Source: an uncultured Eubacterium sp.
Lineage (GTDB): Bacteria > Bacillota > Clostridia > Lachnospirales > Lachnospiraceae
Length of the DNA: 64,000 bases
Reading direction: 5' to 3'
NCBI GenBank assembly: GCA_910583555.1
Contig: CAJTXO010000015.1
Location: 40,794-104,793 of the forward strand
Shown: piece after piece, positions 54,764 to 63,651 of the stretch
Layout of the letters: each line of letters starts with the position of its first letter
Numbering within the stretch: position 1 is the first letter of the stretch
Translations under genes and position numbers: made by a program
Notes under the pieces: model-generated
What the model saw: the letters and a program-made list of their open reading frames with translations, nothing else
The model's database searches: none
What the model was told of the DNA's origin: nothing

Positions 54764-56167
54764 TCATACAAGCCGGATGATCTCGCCGATGGTCAGATCC
54801 GGCGTCTCCACGCCCTTAAATAAAATACGGCACAAAAAGTAATAGAGATTCTCCAGATCTTTCCAGCTGATCGCCTTGAGCTGATGCTCAAAGTTAAAGT
54901 CCAGTCCGTTGTCCTCCGGCCGGTGCATCACGGTGAGGTAAACGGCCTGCGTCGTTGCGCCGTTCGGATACCATTTTGTCTTATACCGTATGTCACCCAG
55001 TTTTTCCAATTCCTTATCCCTCATCGACATCGGCTGGTACGTGAGGGAGATTGGCTCATACACGCGGCCGGGCGCCAGCTTATAAACTTTGCTGCGGTGG
55101 GCAAAATAGGCAACCGGATCATAATTGGCGTGGCGGAAATATTCATTCTGCCGGTCCCTGATCTCCTGGATCCCCTCCAGAAACGTTTTGTCCTCCGGGA
55201 TGATCGTACGGAACGGGAACGAATGGATCCTCGTCCCTCCGCTTTTCTTTTCCTTTAATGTCGCGCGCCTCGCGATCGTTGTCGTGATCGACACATCGTC
55301 GTTGCCATTCATTTTCTGATAATATGTACGGAGTCCCATCATGAGCAGGCACAGAAGCGACACATGGTATTTCTCGCAAAAATCCATAAGACGCTTCGTC
55401 GGCTCTTCTTCCAGATGGAACGTATACAGCGCCGAGTCCACGCAGTCCGATACGTTCACCGCCGCCCTCGCGTTCGGATTTCCCGAAGTCCTGCGCTCCT
55501 CCTCCAGCCGTTCCGGGCCGTTCAGTCCGTTGTAGATCGGCTCAGAGGATTCGATCAGCTGATGGAAAAATGCCTCATCTTTTGCCCTTGCTTTTGAGCC
55601 GTCCTCATACGCCAGATCCTTTTTGATCTGTTCGATATAAGACGACATCGCTTTCGGATAAGCCACCTCTTCATACATCTTGCTGCAGTAGATTTCGATG
55701 ATATCTTTGAGAAAACAGATCATCGACTGCGCATCCATGATGCGGTGGTCAACGAGAAGGTACACGCCCTCATACCCGTCCGGCATCTTTATCATGACGA
55801 TACGGCTCATGGAAATCTCCTGTCCGGTAAACGGCACCTGCGTCCAGCCCTGCATGATCCGCTCCGACTCTTCCATCGTTTTCCCAGTAAAATCATAAAA
55901 ATCAATATCCCATTCGGCATCCGTCTTGATATACTGATACCATGCGCCATCCTTGTCCTGGTAAAAACGCACTTTCATACACTCACAGCGCTCGTAGGCC
56001 TCCGTGATCGACTGCCTCAGTACGTCAAAATCCAGCTCCACCTCGATCGTAAGGCTTGTTCCGATGTTCAATACCTCCTTTTTCGGGCAGGCATCCATGT
56101 AATAAAAATGAAACTTTTGTGCTACTGTCAGCGGATATAACTCATATCCTTTTCTTGTTTTTTTCAT
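54764..56167 (-). CDS. Stand-alone condensation-like acyltransferase
   Basis: About 467 residues from MKKTRKGYELYPLTVAQ (GGAAGG upstream). The frame is open to a TTG at 56224 inside an inverted repeat. The two-lobed condensation fold is suggested by YPLTVAQKFHFYY at the start, YLLVDHRIMDAQSMICFL (active motif as DHRIMDA in place of HHxxxDG, so the second His and the Asp remain) and later RIHSFPFRTIIPEDKTF. It likely transfers the carrier-bound acyl group to an amine or alcohol. No modular NRPS is nearby. Confidence 0.75.
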   Translation of the reverse strand: MKKTRKGYELYPLTVAQKFHFYYMDACPKKEVLNIGTSLTIEVELDFDVLRQSITEAYERCECMKVRFYQDKDGAWYQYIKTDAEWDIDFYDFTGKTMEESERIMQGWTQVPFTGQEISMSRIVMIKMPDGYEGVYLLVDHRIMDAQSMICFLKDIIEIYCSKMYEEVAYPKAMSSYIEQIKKDLAYEDGSKARAKDEAFFHQLIESSEPIYNGLNGPERLEEERRTSGNPNARAAVNVSDCVDSALYTFHLEEEPTKRLMDFCEKYHVSLLCLLMMGLRTYYQKMNGNDDVSITTTIARRATLKEKKSGGTRIHSFPFRTIIPEDKTFLEGIQEIRDRQNEYFRHANYDPVAYFAHRSKVYKLAPGRVYEPISLTYQPMSMRDKELEKLGDIRYKTKWYPNGATTQAVYLTVMHRPEDNGLDFNFEHQLKAISWKDLENLYYFLCRILFKGVETPDLTIGEIIRLV

Positions 56168-56196
56168 ATCGCCTTCCATTTCTGCAAAGTCTACCA

Positions 56197-56331
56197 GTGT
56201 ATTGTACCGTTCATTTTCAGTCAAATGGCGTAGAATGAATTTTCATCTGCAAGGCGGCTGAATAATGAAGCCAACGCGGCAGATGGAAATTCAGGCAAGT
56301 CATTTGGCGAAATATGAACGGTACAATGCAC
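56197..56331. repeat. Long imperfect inverted repeat (MITE-like)
   Basis: Arms 56197-56250 and 56279-56331 are about four fifths identical when one is reverse-complemented. The outer 18 bases (GTGTATTGTACCGTTCAT) match at 17 positions. The 28-base centre holds a small GGCT/AGCC stem. It lies between the hydrolase stop and the condensation gene start. Could be a miniature element or a large leader structure. Confidence 0.75.
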
Positions 56332-56348
56332 TACGCTCTGCGAACCAT

Positions 56349-57299
56349 TCATTTCAATCCTGTCGTTTCCAACAACTGATCCAGTGCCTTCTCATACTTC
56401 CCGGTCTCTTTATAATAACTCTCCGCATGTGCCGCGCCGGGAACGATGAGTTTCTGCTTCTCACCGCCATAATTTTCGTAAATCTCATCACACATATGGC
56501 ACGGGACAAACGTATCCCCGGATCCATGTATGATGAGCGCCGGAACCTTAGCCTTCCTCACCTCCCTGGCCGCATTACACTCGTCCATCCCGTATCCGGC
56601 CAGCTTCCTGTTTATCTGATCCGCGATCGGGATCATCGGAAAAGCGGGCAGATGATACATCGAGTGGAGTACATGCGTAAACACGTATTTGGGCGAAGTA
56701 AACGCGCAGTCCGAAACGATGCCGCGCACCTGCTCCGGCAGCTCGAGACCGCTGCACATCATGACCGTAGCGCCGCCCATCGACGTTCCGTGCAGCAGGA
56801 TACGGACATCCTCCCCAAAACGGGAAATGACCCAGTCCATCCACCTGCGCGCGTCCAGCCGGTCCAGACATCCGAACCCGATATACGTTCCCTCGCTCTT
56901 CCCGTGCGCCCTCGCGTCCGGAAGTAACATACTGAATCCATTTCTTATGTAATAATCCGATAACGCTATGTAATCTTTCATCCCTTCACTCGTATAGCCA
57001 TGAAACAGTATTGCCACTTTCTTTTCATCCCCCTGTGGGAAATAAGTGGCGTGCAGTTTTAACCCATCGTGCGAGACCAACTGCACATCTTCGTGCGGCT
57101 GGGCCAGAAACACTTCCTTGCGCTTCTCGATAAAAGGCTTGTACTGTTCCCAGTCCGTCCCCGCCATTTTGATCGTCCGCTCCGTACTGCCCTTTTTCTG
57201 CCGCCGCATCGTCCTCTGGTACAAATACATGGCGCCGCCCAGCTCAGCAGCCGCCAATCCTCCGAGCACCGTCAGTGCGCCGCCCACAAAACCATTCAT
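56349..57299 (-). CDS. Alpha/beta hydrolase
   Basis: The 316-residue protein has an N-terminal hydrophobic anchor (GGALTVLGGLAAAELGGAMY). The fold shows HGYTSEGMKDY (oxyanion loop), LLPDARAHGKSEG, nucleophile Ser in HGTSMGGATVM, Asp near HGSGDTFVP and His in GAAHAESYY. AGAGG precedes the ATG. Members include acyl esterases and peptidases. In this cluster it may release or trim an acyl product; this is inference. 75 bases separate it from the SCP2-like gene upstream. Confidence 0.8.
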   Translation of the reverse strand: MNGFVGGALTVLGGLAAAELGGAMYLYQRTMRRQKKGSTERTIKMAGTDWEQYKPFIEKRKEVFLAQPHEDVQLVSHDGLKLHATYFPQGDEKKVAILFHGYTSEGMKDYIALSDYYIRNGFSMLLPDARAHGKSEGTYIGFGCLDRLDARRWMDWVISRFGEDVRILLHGTSMGGATVMMCSGLELPEQVRGIVSDCAFTSPKYVFTHVLHSMYHLPAFPMIPIADQINRKLAGYGMDECNAAREVRKAKVPALIIHGSGDTFVPCHMCDEIYENYGGEKQKLIVPGAAHAESYYKETGKYEKALDQLLETTGLK

Positions 57300-57373
57300 A
57301 CATTCCTCTCATTTCTGCGCGGAAATTCATTTCCGCAGCTTCTTTACACACTTCCGAACAAACAATACTTGAA

Positions 57374-57706
57374 TCAGCGGCGTTTGCTCTCGATCAGGTC
57401 TTTCAGCTTCAGCGCCTTGTCAATGCTGCCTTCCACTTTTAAGCGGCGCAGCGTAAATTCCTTAACCGGATCCGTCTTTCCCTCTGCGATCTTCCTCAAC
57501 GTATCCGCCGACGCCGTAAACATCGCATCCCGGTCGAAGTACTCATACGGTTCCACATGGAGCTGCCCGTCCTTCACCTCGACATAAAAAATACCTGACT
57601 CCTCTCCGGTAATATTAAACTGAAACGCCAGGTGTTCTCCGACATCACTTACATCTGCCTGCATAAACTTCTCTCTTACCTCTGCAAAAAACTCTGCATA
57701 TGTCAT
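57374..57706 (-). CDS. SCP2 sterol-binding-domain protein
   Basis: The 110-residue protein matches a single SCP2 domain: LAFQFNITGEESGIFYVEVK, then FTASADTLRKIAEGKTDPVK and LRRLKVEGSIDKALKLKDLI. SCP2 proteins hold hydrophobic lipids in a tunnel, so it may bind a fatty acyl intermediate. First gene of the proposed operon, downstream of two TetR-type dyads. Confidence 0.85.
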   Translation of the reverse strand: MTYAEFFAEVREKFMQADVSDVGEHLAFQFNITGEESGIFYVEVKDGQLHVEPYEYFDRDAMFTASADTLRKIAEGKTDPVKEFTLRRLKVEGSIDKALKLKDLIESKRR

Positions 57707-57762
57707 GATCTAACCTCTTTCCACCACGGAACCAGAAGCTGGCCAGCACTGGCGGACACCGT

Positions 57763-57816
57763 CAGGCACTGTCGGTATGCCGCCAGGCACCGTCGGTATG
57801 CCGCCAGGCACCGTCG
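57763..57816. repeat. 21-base tandem repeat in the SCP2 leader
   Basis: Two full units (CAGGCACTGTCGGTATGCCGC, with C for T at one position in the second) and a partial third of 12 bases. An open frame across it overlaps the SCP2 start but would begin inside the promoter, so I do not call it. Confidence 0.75.
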
Positions 57817-57863
57817 TCCCCTTTCAGCCTCTGCCCGCGGATTTCTATGTTTTAAATTCCTTT

Positions 57864-57922
57864 TCGACCACCGGTCGATATTCTTCTTTTTATAGACTAA
57901 CACTTTTTCGACCGTCGGTCAA
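57864..57922 (-). promoter_or_regulatory. Two TetR-type operator dyads and a promoter
   Basis: TCGACC-ACC-GGTCGA at 57864-57878 and TCGACC-GTC-GGTCAA at 57908-57922 are near-identical dyads 44 bases apart. The second contains TTGACC on the minus strand, which with TAGTCT 17 bases later could be a promoter for SCP2. No TetR gene lies in the window near it. A decisive test would be protein binding; the family assignment is by motif resemblance. Confidence 0.6.
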
Positions 57923-57962
57923 CATGTTTTTTTAATTGCGCGCCCCGGACAAAAAATAAATT

Positions 57963-60389
57963 CTACCACGCCCCCGTCCAGCCATACAGCGGATACAGGG
58001 AAAACCATCTGGCCATCCCAAATCCAAGCAGATTTAACACCATAGGGACCGCTAGGATTATCAGCGCAAAAAATACCGTCTGCGCCTGGTTCTTTCTCCA
58101 GACCGAAACGGCCAGTGTGGCCAGTGTGGTCAAAACTGCCGCCAAAACCTGAGAGAGAGCCAAAAACAGGATAAAACAAAAAAGCGGCATGGGAACAACC
58201 AGTCCGCGGAACGCGGGTATGTTCTGAACCGCCGCCGTGAGGTTCCTCATCGGATAGACGGTGGAAATACGATACAAACGGCACAGGAGCGGAACTGCGG
58301 CTAATACGGCTGCCATCGCGCTGCACATCGCCGCCTTATGCAGCAAGATCTTTCGCTTTCCGGTTTTCGTCGCGCCGATCAGGAACAGGGAGCCAGTCTC
58401 AAATTCCATGGAAACAGCCCCGCTCATAGCGATGACGATGCCGATCGCGAGCAGCAAAAAGTCCACCCGGAACACATCTTCCAACACACCCGACAGATAA
58501 AGATAGCCGGTATCGTACACAAAACTGCCGCCATCCGTTTTGATCCGCTCATACTGCGCCTCCACACGCTGAAACGCCGGATAGAACGCAAGTACCATAT
58601 TCGCCTGTGATTTCATCGTATCCGCGGCGTCCGCGCTCAGTTCCCCCGCACTCACCATCGCGTCGACCTGCTCTATTTTCTGAAGCGCTTCTTCATAACG
58701 CGCCTTCTCCGCCAACATGAGCGACTCCTTTTCGTCTGTCAACCCGCCTTCCAGTTCGGTCATCATGCTTTTGTAATACTGCTCACCCACGGACGGCGTG
58801 TAGTCACGGTCAAGGCTGCGGTACGCCAGCAGGGCCGCAAACAAAAGAAGGATCAGGAATGCCCGGTTCGTAATGAGCAGCTTATAACCTTCATGCCGGA
58901 TGGGATTCGTGTGCGGCCGAAACGGCAGGGAGAGCGGCAGACACAGTTTTCTTACCCCGAAATTTTTCATGCGGCAAAATAACAGCAGACTTCCCACCAC
59001 TCCGGCCGCACCGATCAAAAGCGACAGAACGAGCGACAGAACAAGTCTCGAAACCGGATACCCGCACAGATCAAAATTCAGATAGCCGCCGTACAGATTC
59101 TCTGTTTTCATCAGTCCCACGGGATTCAGATATTTGAACGCCGCAAACACAGAACCAGCCGGAATCAGGTAATACAGAAGCGCGCTGATACCGGTTATGC
59201 CCGCACCCGCCAGAAATGGCAGGACCGCAATACCGCTTCCAACGCAGCATGCCGTCAGCACCGCGCCGATGCCAAATAGCACCACCGCTTTCGTCAGCAT
59301 GGAGAGCAGGATATACTCAGATATACTGAGTGGCAGGCTGCTTTCCGTATAAGCGGCGACCGACTGCACGCTCGCCCCCGGATCGAACCATCCCGCGCCC
59401 GCCCCGAAACACACGATACTGACTGTATAAAATAAAACGGTCAATAACACACAGTGGAGAAAAAGCGCCGCCAGCTTCGCCGCGATGCCGTGCAGCACGC
59501 CATACTTTGTGCTGCGGGTGATAAAAAACAGCTTCTTTTCCTTTTCCTCCGTGATCAGGCTGCCCACAAAGAGCATCATGCTGAGCACGAGCAAAAGATC
59601 GATCCATATCCCCTGCATCGCAGAGGTTATGCCTTTAGACGGAACGAAGCGTATATGGCGGTCAGTCAGTCCCGCGTAGTCGGCCGCGCTCTTTTGCAGG
59701 TTGCGCGAACTATAGGTATCCTCCGGCCGGCCGCCGCCGAAAATGGACATTCCGCTGAGAGCCTCCTGCTCCTCCTGGATGGAGCGCAGATATTCGCCGT
59801 AACCCCATACCTTTTCGTGTTCCTCATAGATTTCATTGATAAAGGTTTGCTCCTGCTCGAGCGAATCGGTAAATTTCAGATAATCCCCCGACTGATATCG
59901 CTCATAGTACGTTTCAAATACGCCGGGATGTTCGGCCATCTCCTGGCCGGCCAGCGTTTTGATCTGCTCCCGCACGCGCACGCGCTCTTTCGGATCAAGT
60001 CCCGCCGTCGGCTCATCGAGTACGATCAGTTTCGGATCACCTAAGATCGCCTGAGCGATCAGGATCCGCTGTTTCATGCCGCCGGAATAGCCGCCGATGA
60101 CCCGGTCCGCCGCCTGCTGCATGTTCACATACGAAAGCACCCGTTCGATCTCGGCGCGCACTTCTTTTTTCGGGATCCCCTTGAGCGCTGCCATATAGGA
60201 CAGAAAACGCCTGCCGGAAAAACTGTTATACAATCCCTGCTGCTGGGGCGCGTACCCGATCAGGCTGCGGAAGCGCCCGCCCAGTTCCCGGATGTCGGCG
60301 CCGTCCCAAAGGACCCTGCCTTCTGTCGGCCTGATATTTCCGGTGATAATGTTCATCAGTGTGGACTTTCCCGCGCCGTTCGGGGCAAG
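57963..60389 (-). pseudogene. Decayed ABC exporter: 5'-truncated ATPase fused to permease
   Basis: The frame opens at about 60390 with LAPNGAGKSTLM (Walker A without the preceding 30 or so residues) and shows YSGGMKQRILIAQAILGD and LIVLDEPTAGLDPKERVRV. It then passes from EQIKTLAG directly into what looks like the middle of a permease (HPGVFETYYERYQSGDYLKF), so the H-loop and permease start are missing. Two permease halves follow with about 12 membrane segments in all. A TAA at 60393-60395 immediately upstream shows the 5' end was cut by the neighbouring element. Probably non-functional. Confidence 0.75.
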
Positions 60390-60540
60390 TATTTATAGAC
60401 AACCACCGCAACACCGCATAAATCAAGGCTTTTAAGAAACACGAAAACTAAACACGAAGCCCTATAATCACATGGTAAACGCCTTTTCCACACGGAACGG
60501 GCGTTTTTCATTGTCCGGGCTGATGAAAGGAGCTGATAAC

Positions 60541-61366
60541 GTGGCAGTATTCCGGGTGGAGAAAAACAGGGGCTACACGGTTATGTCAAACCACCACCTA
60601 AGCAACCGACTTGTCACTAAAGGCGAAAGGGCTGCTTTCCCAAATGTTGTCCCTGCCGGAAAATTGGGACTACACCCTAAAGGGCTTATCCAGTATCAAC
60701 AAAGAAAGCATTGACGCTATCCGTACCGCCGTTTGGGAACTGGAAAAAGCCGGGTACATCACACGCAGGCAGGGACGGGACGGAAAAGGCAAAATGACCG
60801 CCATTGAATACACCATTTACGAGCAGCCACAGCCGCCGCAGTTGGAAAATCCAACCACGGATAACCCGGTGTTGGAAAATCCAATGTCGGATAACCCGAC
60901 AACGGAAAACCCGGTATCGGAAAATCCAACGCAATTAAATAAAGAACTATCAAGTAAAGAATTATCAAATACGGATTTATTAAATACCCATTCCATTCCT
61001 ATCCTTTCCACCCTTTCCAAAGGGGAAGCGGCACAGCCGCAGGAACGGAAAGGAAACGGCAACACCAACATGGACGCAGTACGGGCTTATGAGGAAGTCA
61101 TAAAGGACAATATCGAGTACGCCTATCTGGTACAGGACAGCAACATTGACCGGGGTATGCTTGACGAGATTGTTTCCCTCATGCTTGAAACCGTCTGCAC
61201 CCGCCGCAAGGTGGTACGCATTGCCGGGGACGACTACCCCGCCGAGTATCTTGCATTGAAAGAGGAAGTAAAAGAAGCCGAGAAAATCCGAAAGAGCGTT
61301 TACAGTATCTTGCGGCAGGAACAGCGGGGACAACAGCCCCACAGAAAACAGGATATGGAGAGATAA
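60541..61366 (+). pseudogene. ICE replication-initiator (RepA_N/DUF6017-like) gene, frameshifted and rearranged
   Basis: GTG at 60541 with AAAGGAG upstream gives MAVFRVEKNRGYTVMSNHHL and then leaves frame near 60611. The continuation LSLKAKGLLSQMLSLPENWD is one base out. The helix-turn-helix is followed by an Asn/Pro repeat linker (NPTTDNPVLENPMSDNP) and a DUF6017-like start (DAVRAYEEVIKDNIEYAYLV, RKVVRIAGDDYPAE). The last 37 residues (LALKEEVKEAEKIRKSVY then SILRQEQRGQQPHRKQDMER) do not look like DUF6017; they recall the C-terminal tail of ICE relaxases. A large internal deletion is the likely cause. Confidence 0.65.
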
Positions 61367-61373
61367 CAGACAA

Positions 61374-61414
61374 GGCGGCGGGATAGTCATATCTGCCCCA
61401 CCGCCCATGTTTTT
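61374..61414 (+). terminator. Terminator after the rep remnant
   Basis: GGCGGCGGG at 61374-61382 pairs with CCCACCGCC at 61397-61405 (one mismatch), followed by ATGTTTTTC. Confidence 0.75.
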
Positions 61415-61422
61415 CGTTTGCC

Positions 61423-61443
61423 CGACAAACTGAAATTTGTCAG
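61423..61443. repeat. Recurring dyad, site 1
   Basis: CGACAAACTGAAATTTGTCAG; GACAAA and TTTGTC are inverted. It overlaps the stop codon of the GrpB copy 2 gene. Related sites are at 62890, 62941 and 63652. Confidence 0.6.
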
Positions 61444-62006
61444 TATCTGTCGCCATATATTCGGCGGGCTTCTGTTGTCCACTTGCGAATGAACTCAGTC
61501 TTTGCATCGGTATATGCGTCTCTGTCATGTTCATATTTCTTCCATAATTCTAGCTTCAAAGATTCATAATCCTTTGCGACCTGCGGATGCTCGTTCAGAT
61601 AGTCGCGGAAATACAGTTCATCATTATCTCCGGTGTATCTGAGATGAATGTGATAAACCTTATCCGCAAAGCCTTCTTTGGTATACCCTTTATTGAGTGA
61701 AATCCGGTTTGTTTCAGCGGACATTCCGATAAAACCATTCCGCTCCATAACATGTGCCAGTTCTTCCATGTCGGCTTTTTCAGAAATCTCAACCATCACA
61801 TCAACAATGTTCTTCGCCCATATGCCCTGTATCGCTGTACTTCCAATGTGACTAATCCTTTCAACAGGATAGTCTGGCAACAGGTCCATTATTGAGGCTT
61901 CAATCTCCTTGTAGTAGTTTTTCCACTTATCATCGTGCTGAACAAGAAAGATGGGAAACAATTCCCACAATTCGGCCAGCGTCATTTCCGACAGTTCCTT
62001 TCCCAT
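61440..62006 (-). CDS. GrpB-family (UPF0157) protein, copy 2
   Basis: About 188 residues starting MGKELSEMTLAELWELFPIF (GGAGG nine bases upstream). The core VERISHIGSTAIQGIWAKNI and the C-terminal LWKKYEHDRDAYTDAKTEF match copy 1 at 16639-17205 closely over the whole length. It belongs to the nucleotidyltransferase-like GrpB group of unknown activity. As cargo of a mobile element it may have moved independently of copy 1. Confidence 0.85.
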   Translation of the reverse strand: MGKELSEMTLAELWELFPIFLVQHDDKWKNYYKEIEASIMDLLPDYPVERISHIGSTAIQGIWAKNIVDVMVEISEKADMEELAHVMERNGFIGMSAETNRISLNKGYTKEGFADKVYHIHLRYTGDNDELYFRDYLNEHPQVAKDYESLKLELWKKYEHDRDAYTDAKTEFIRKWTTEARRIYGDRY

Positions 62007-62080
62007 CGTCAAATCCTCCACAAATTCAAATAATCACGTGCTTTCAGACTCTCTGCAAGCCTGAAATTTCCACCTTACAA

Positions 62081-62854
62081 TTACATATTCATTTCATCCA
62101 CAGTTGAAGCAGACTTTACTGTCATTTCAACCCACGCCGGACGAAATCCGCTTTTTATTGCATTTCTCGCAGATTTCAGATTCGACCATGCACAACAGTA
62201 GAATGGAACCTTATCTCTTTCTAATATTTCCATCGCCAATCTACTGGTTAATGCCGATGCTATTCCTTTTCTACGATATTCCGGAAGCACGTCAACTCCA
62301 ATCTGCCACATGGTTTCACAGTCTGCGGAGCATGCTGCCATCCCTATTAATTTTCCATTATAATATGCTCCAACACCAAGAACATCTAACTCCTTACGTT
62401 TTTCGCATAGTGCATTACTCCACTCTGCTGTGTATAGTTCTTGAAAATCTTCTGCATATAAAATCTTTAGTTCATAATCGCAAGGCAATGCAGTCAACAC
62501 AGACACATCAGGCAAAAAATATTCAGCCATAAAGCACACACGAAATCCCAATCCCTGAAATGCATCATTCAAGACATGCATATTAGGTGTTTCAAAGCAA
62601 TGCTCTACTGGGTACTTGTTGATATATTGTTCTACAATATCTCTATACTTTTCTGAAATAGTTGCAACAATATTATCTCCATATGATATCAAGTTGCATA
62701 CATGTGGAAGTTTTAAATACTTTCTTGCTAATTCGTTTTCTTTTGAAATGATTACCATGTTCTTACCACAAATAAAATCTTTAACGCTACAATTGGCATC
62801 TAATGCTGATTGTTGCATAGCAATCTGTTTTATCATCCCGTTTGTCCACTTCAT
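62081..62854 (-). CDS. GNAT N-acetyltransferase
   Basis: 257 residues. The N-terminal half is unassigned; the C-terminal half (about 150-257) is a GNAT domain with MWQIGVDVLPEYRRKGIASA and CCAWSNLKSARNAIKSGFRP. Two-part acetyltransferases of this size often act on small amines or antibiotics. It follows the second GrpB gene on the same strand and lies downstream of dyad sites 2 and 3. Confidence 0.75.
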   Translation of the reverse strand: MKWTNGMIKQIAMQQSALDANCSVKDFICGKNMVIISKENELARKYLKLPHVCNLISYGDNIVATISEKYRDIVEQYINKYPVEHCFETPNMHVLNDAFQGLGFRVCFMAEYFLPDVSVLTALPCDYELKILYAEDFQELYTAEWSNALCEKRKELDVLGVGAYYNGKLIGMAACSADCETMWQIGVDVLPEYRRKGIASALTSRLAMEILERDKVPFYCCAWSNLKSARNAIKSGFRPAWVEMTVKSASTVDEMNM

Positions 62855-62889
62855 TTTAATGCTCCTTAAAATTCAAATTTTCATGCGTT

Positions 62890-62910
62890 CGACAAATTCT
62901 GATTTGTATA
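62890..62910. repeat. Recurring dyad, site 2
   Basis: CGACAAATTCTGATTTGTATA, an imperfect copy of site 1 with ACAAAT/ATTTGT inverted. Confidence 0.5.
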
Positions 62911-62940
62911 TTTCTATTATACCATAATGATAGTCAGTTT

Positions 62941-62960
62941 TACAAACTGGAATTTGACAG
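62941..62960. repeat. Recurring dyad, site 3
   Basis: TACAAACTGGAATTTGACAG, close to site 1 with two or three changes. Together with site 2 it fills most of the gap between the two GNAT genes. Confidence 0.55.
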
Positions 62961-62979
62961 AATCATTATCAATAAATTT

Positions 62980-63492
62980 TCAGCATTTCCGCACAGTATC
63001 TATCCAAACAAATATACGTTCATCTGTTTGTTTCCCAATCACACCACCATTTGCAAATGCTACTGCCTTTGATGCAGCATTGTCCAACTGAATTGTAACA
63101 AGTACTCTATCAATTCCAAGACAGCTGGCTTCCTCAAGTAAAAGCTCAAGAATTTTCTTTCCATATCCTTTCCCACGGTACTTAGGAGCTATTCCATACC
63201 CTATATGCCCCCCCGCTTCACGAAGCGCATCTGTGAGAAAATGCCTGATAGAGCCAAAACCAACTGGCCTCTCATCTGCATAAAGCCAATATGTAGTAGA
63301 CGGCACTTTCCAACCGTCTTTAAGTCCAATCTGCTCGGAATCTGCATATTTTCTCTTCAACCAGTCTTTATATTCCTCAAATGATAACCCGTTAGCATTG
63401 TTCATTAACCCGTTCTCTTCTTTGGGAATTTCTTGTAACATTACATATACATCCATTCCATCATCTACTGATAATCTCCTAAGCTCTATCAT
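62980..63492 (-). CDS. GNAT N-acetyltransferase
   Basis: The 170-residue GNAT has the acetyl-CoA loop GHIGYGIAPKYRGKGYGKKI and DNAASKAVAFANGGVIG. Closest in layout to Acetyltransf_3-type cargo enzymes. Its start overlaps the truncated kinase gene by 14 bases; GGGGAG serves as ribosome site. It is probably transcribed from the promoter at 63685-63713. Confidence 0.8.
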   Translation of the reverse strand: MIELRRLSVDDGMDVYVMLQEIPKEENGLMNNANGLSFEEYKDWLKRKYADSEQIGLKDGWKVPSTTYWLYADERPVGFGSIRHFLTDALREAGGHIGYGIAPKYRGKGYGKKILELLLEEASCLGIDRVLVTIQLDNAASKAVAFANGGVIGKQTDERIFVWIDTVRKC

Positions 63493-63628
63493 TTTTATTG
63501 TCTCCCCTCAAATCCTTTGTTAATTCATCGCATGATAAAATAACCGCTTTCTCTTTTTCTTTTATTAGATTGGCGTAATAGGTTTTTCCGCAACATATTT
63601 TCCCACAGATTGCTATTATCTTTGCCAT
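63479..63628 (-). pseudogene. P-loop kinase/ATPase gene, truncated to 49 codons
   Basis: Starting MAKIIAICGKICCGKTYYAN (GGAAAGGAG upstream), it has an intact Walker A (GKICCGKT) and a likely Walker B-like SCDEL, then ends LRGDNKNDRA at 63479. Whole proteins of this kind run to about 170-190 residues. Deletion seems to have joined its 5' end to the GNAT gene. Confidence 0.7.
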
Positions 63629-63651
63629 ATATATTTCTCCTTTCCTTATAT

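Noticed and set aside
57763..57816. CRISPR-like repeat
   Set aside because: Units are contiguous without spacers, and no cas genes are present.
57703..57903. 66-codon open frame whose stop overlaps the SCP2 start
   Set aside because: Its start codon would lie in the promoter, and most of it is the 21-base tandem repeat translated.
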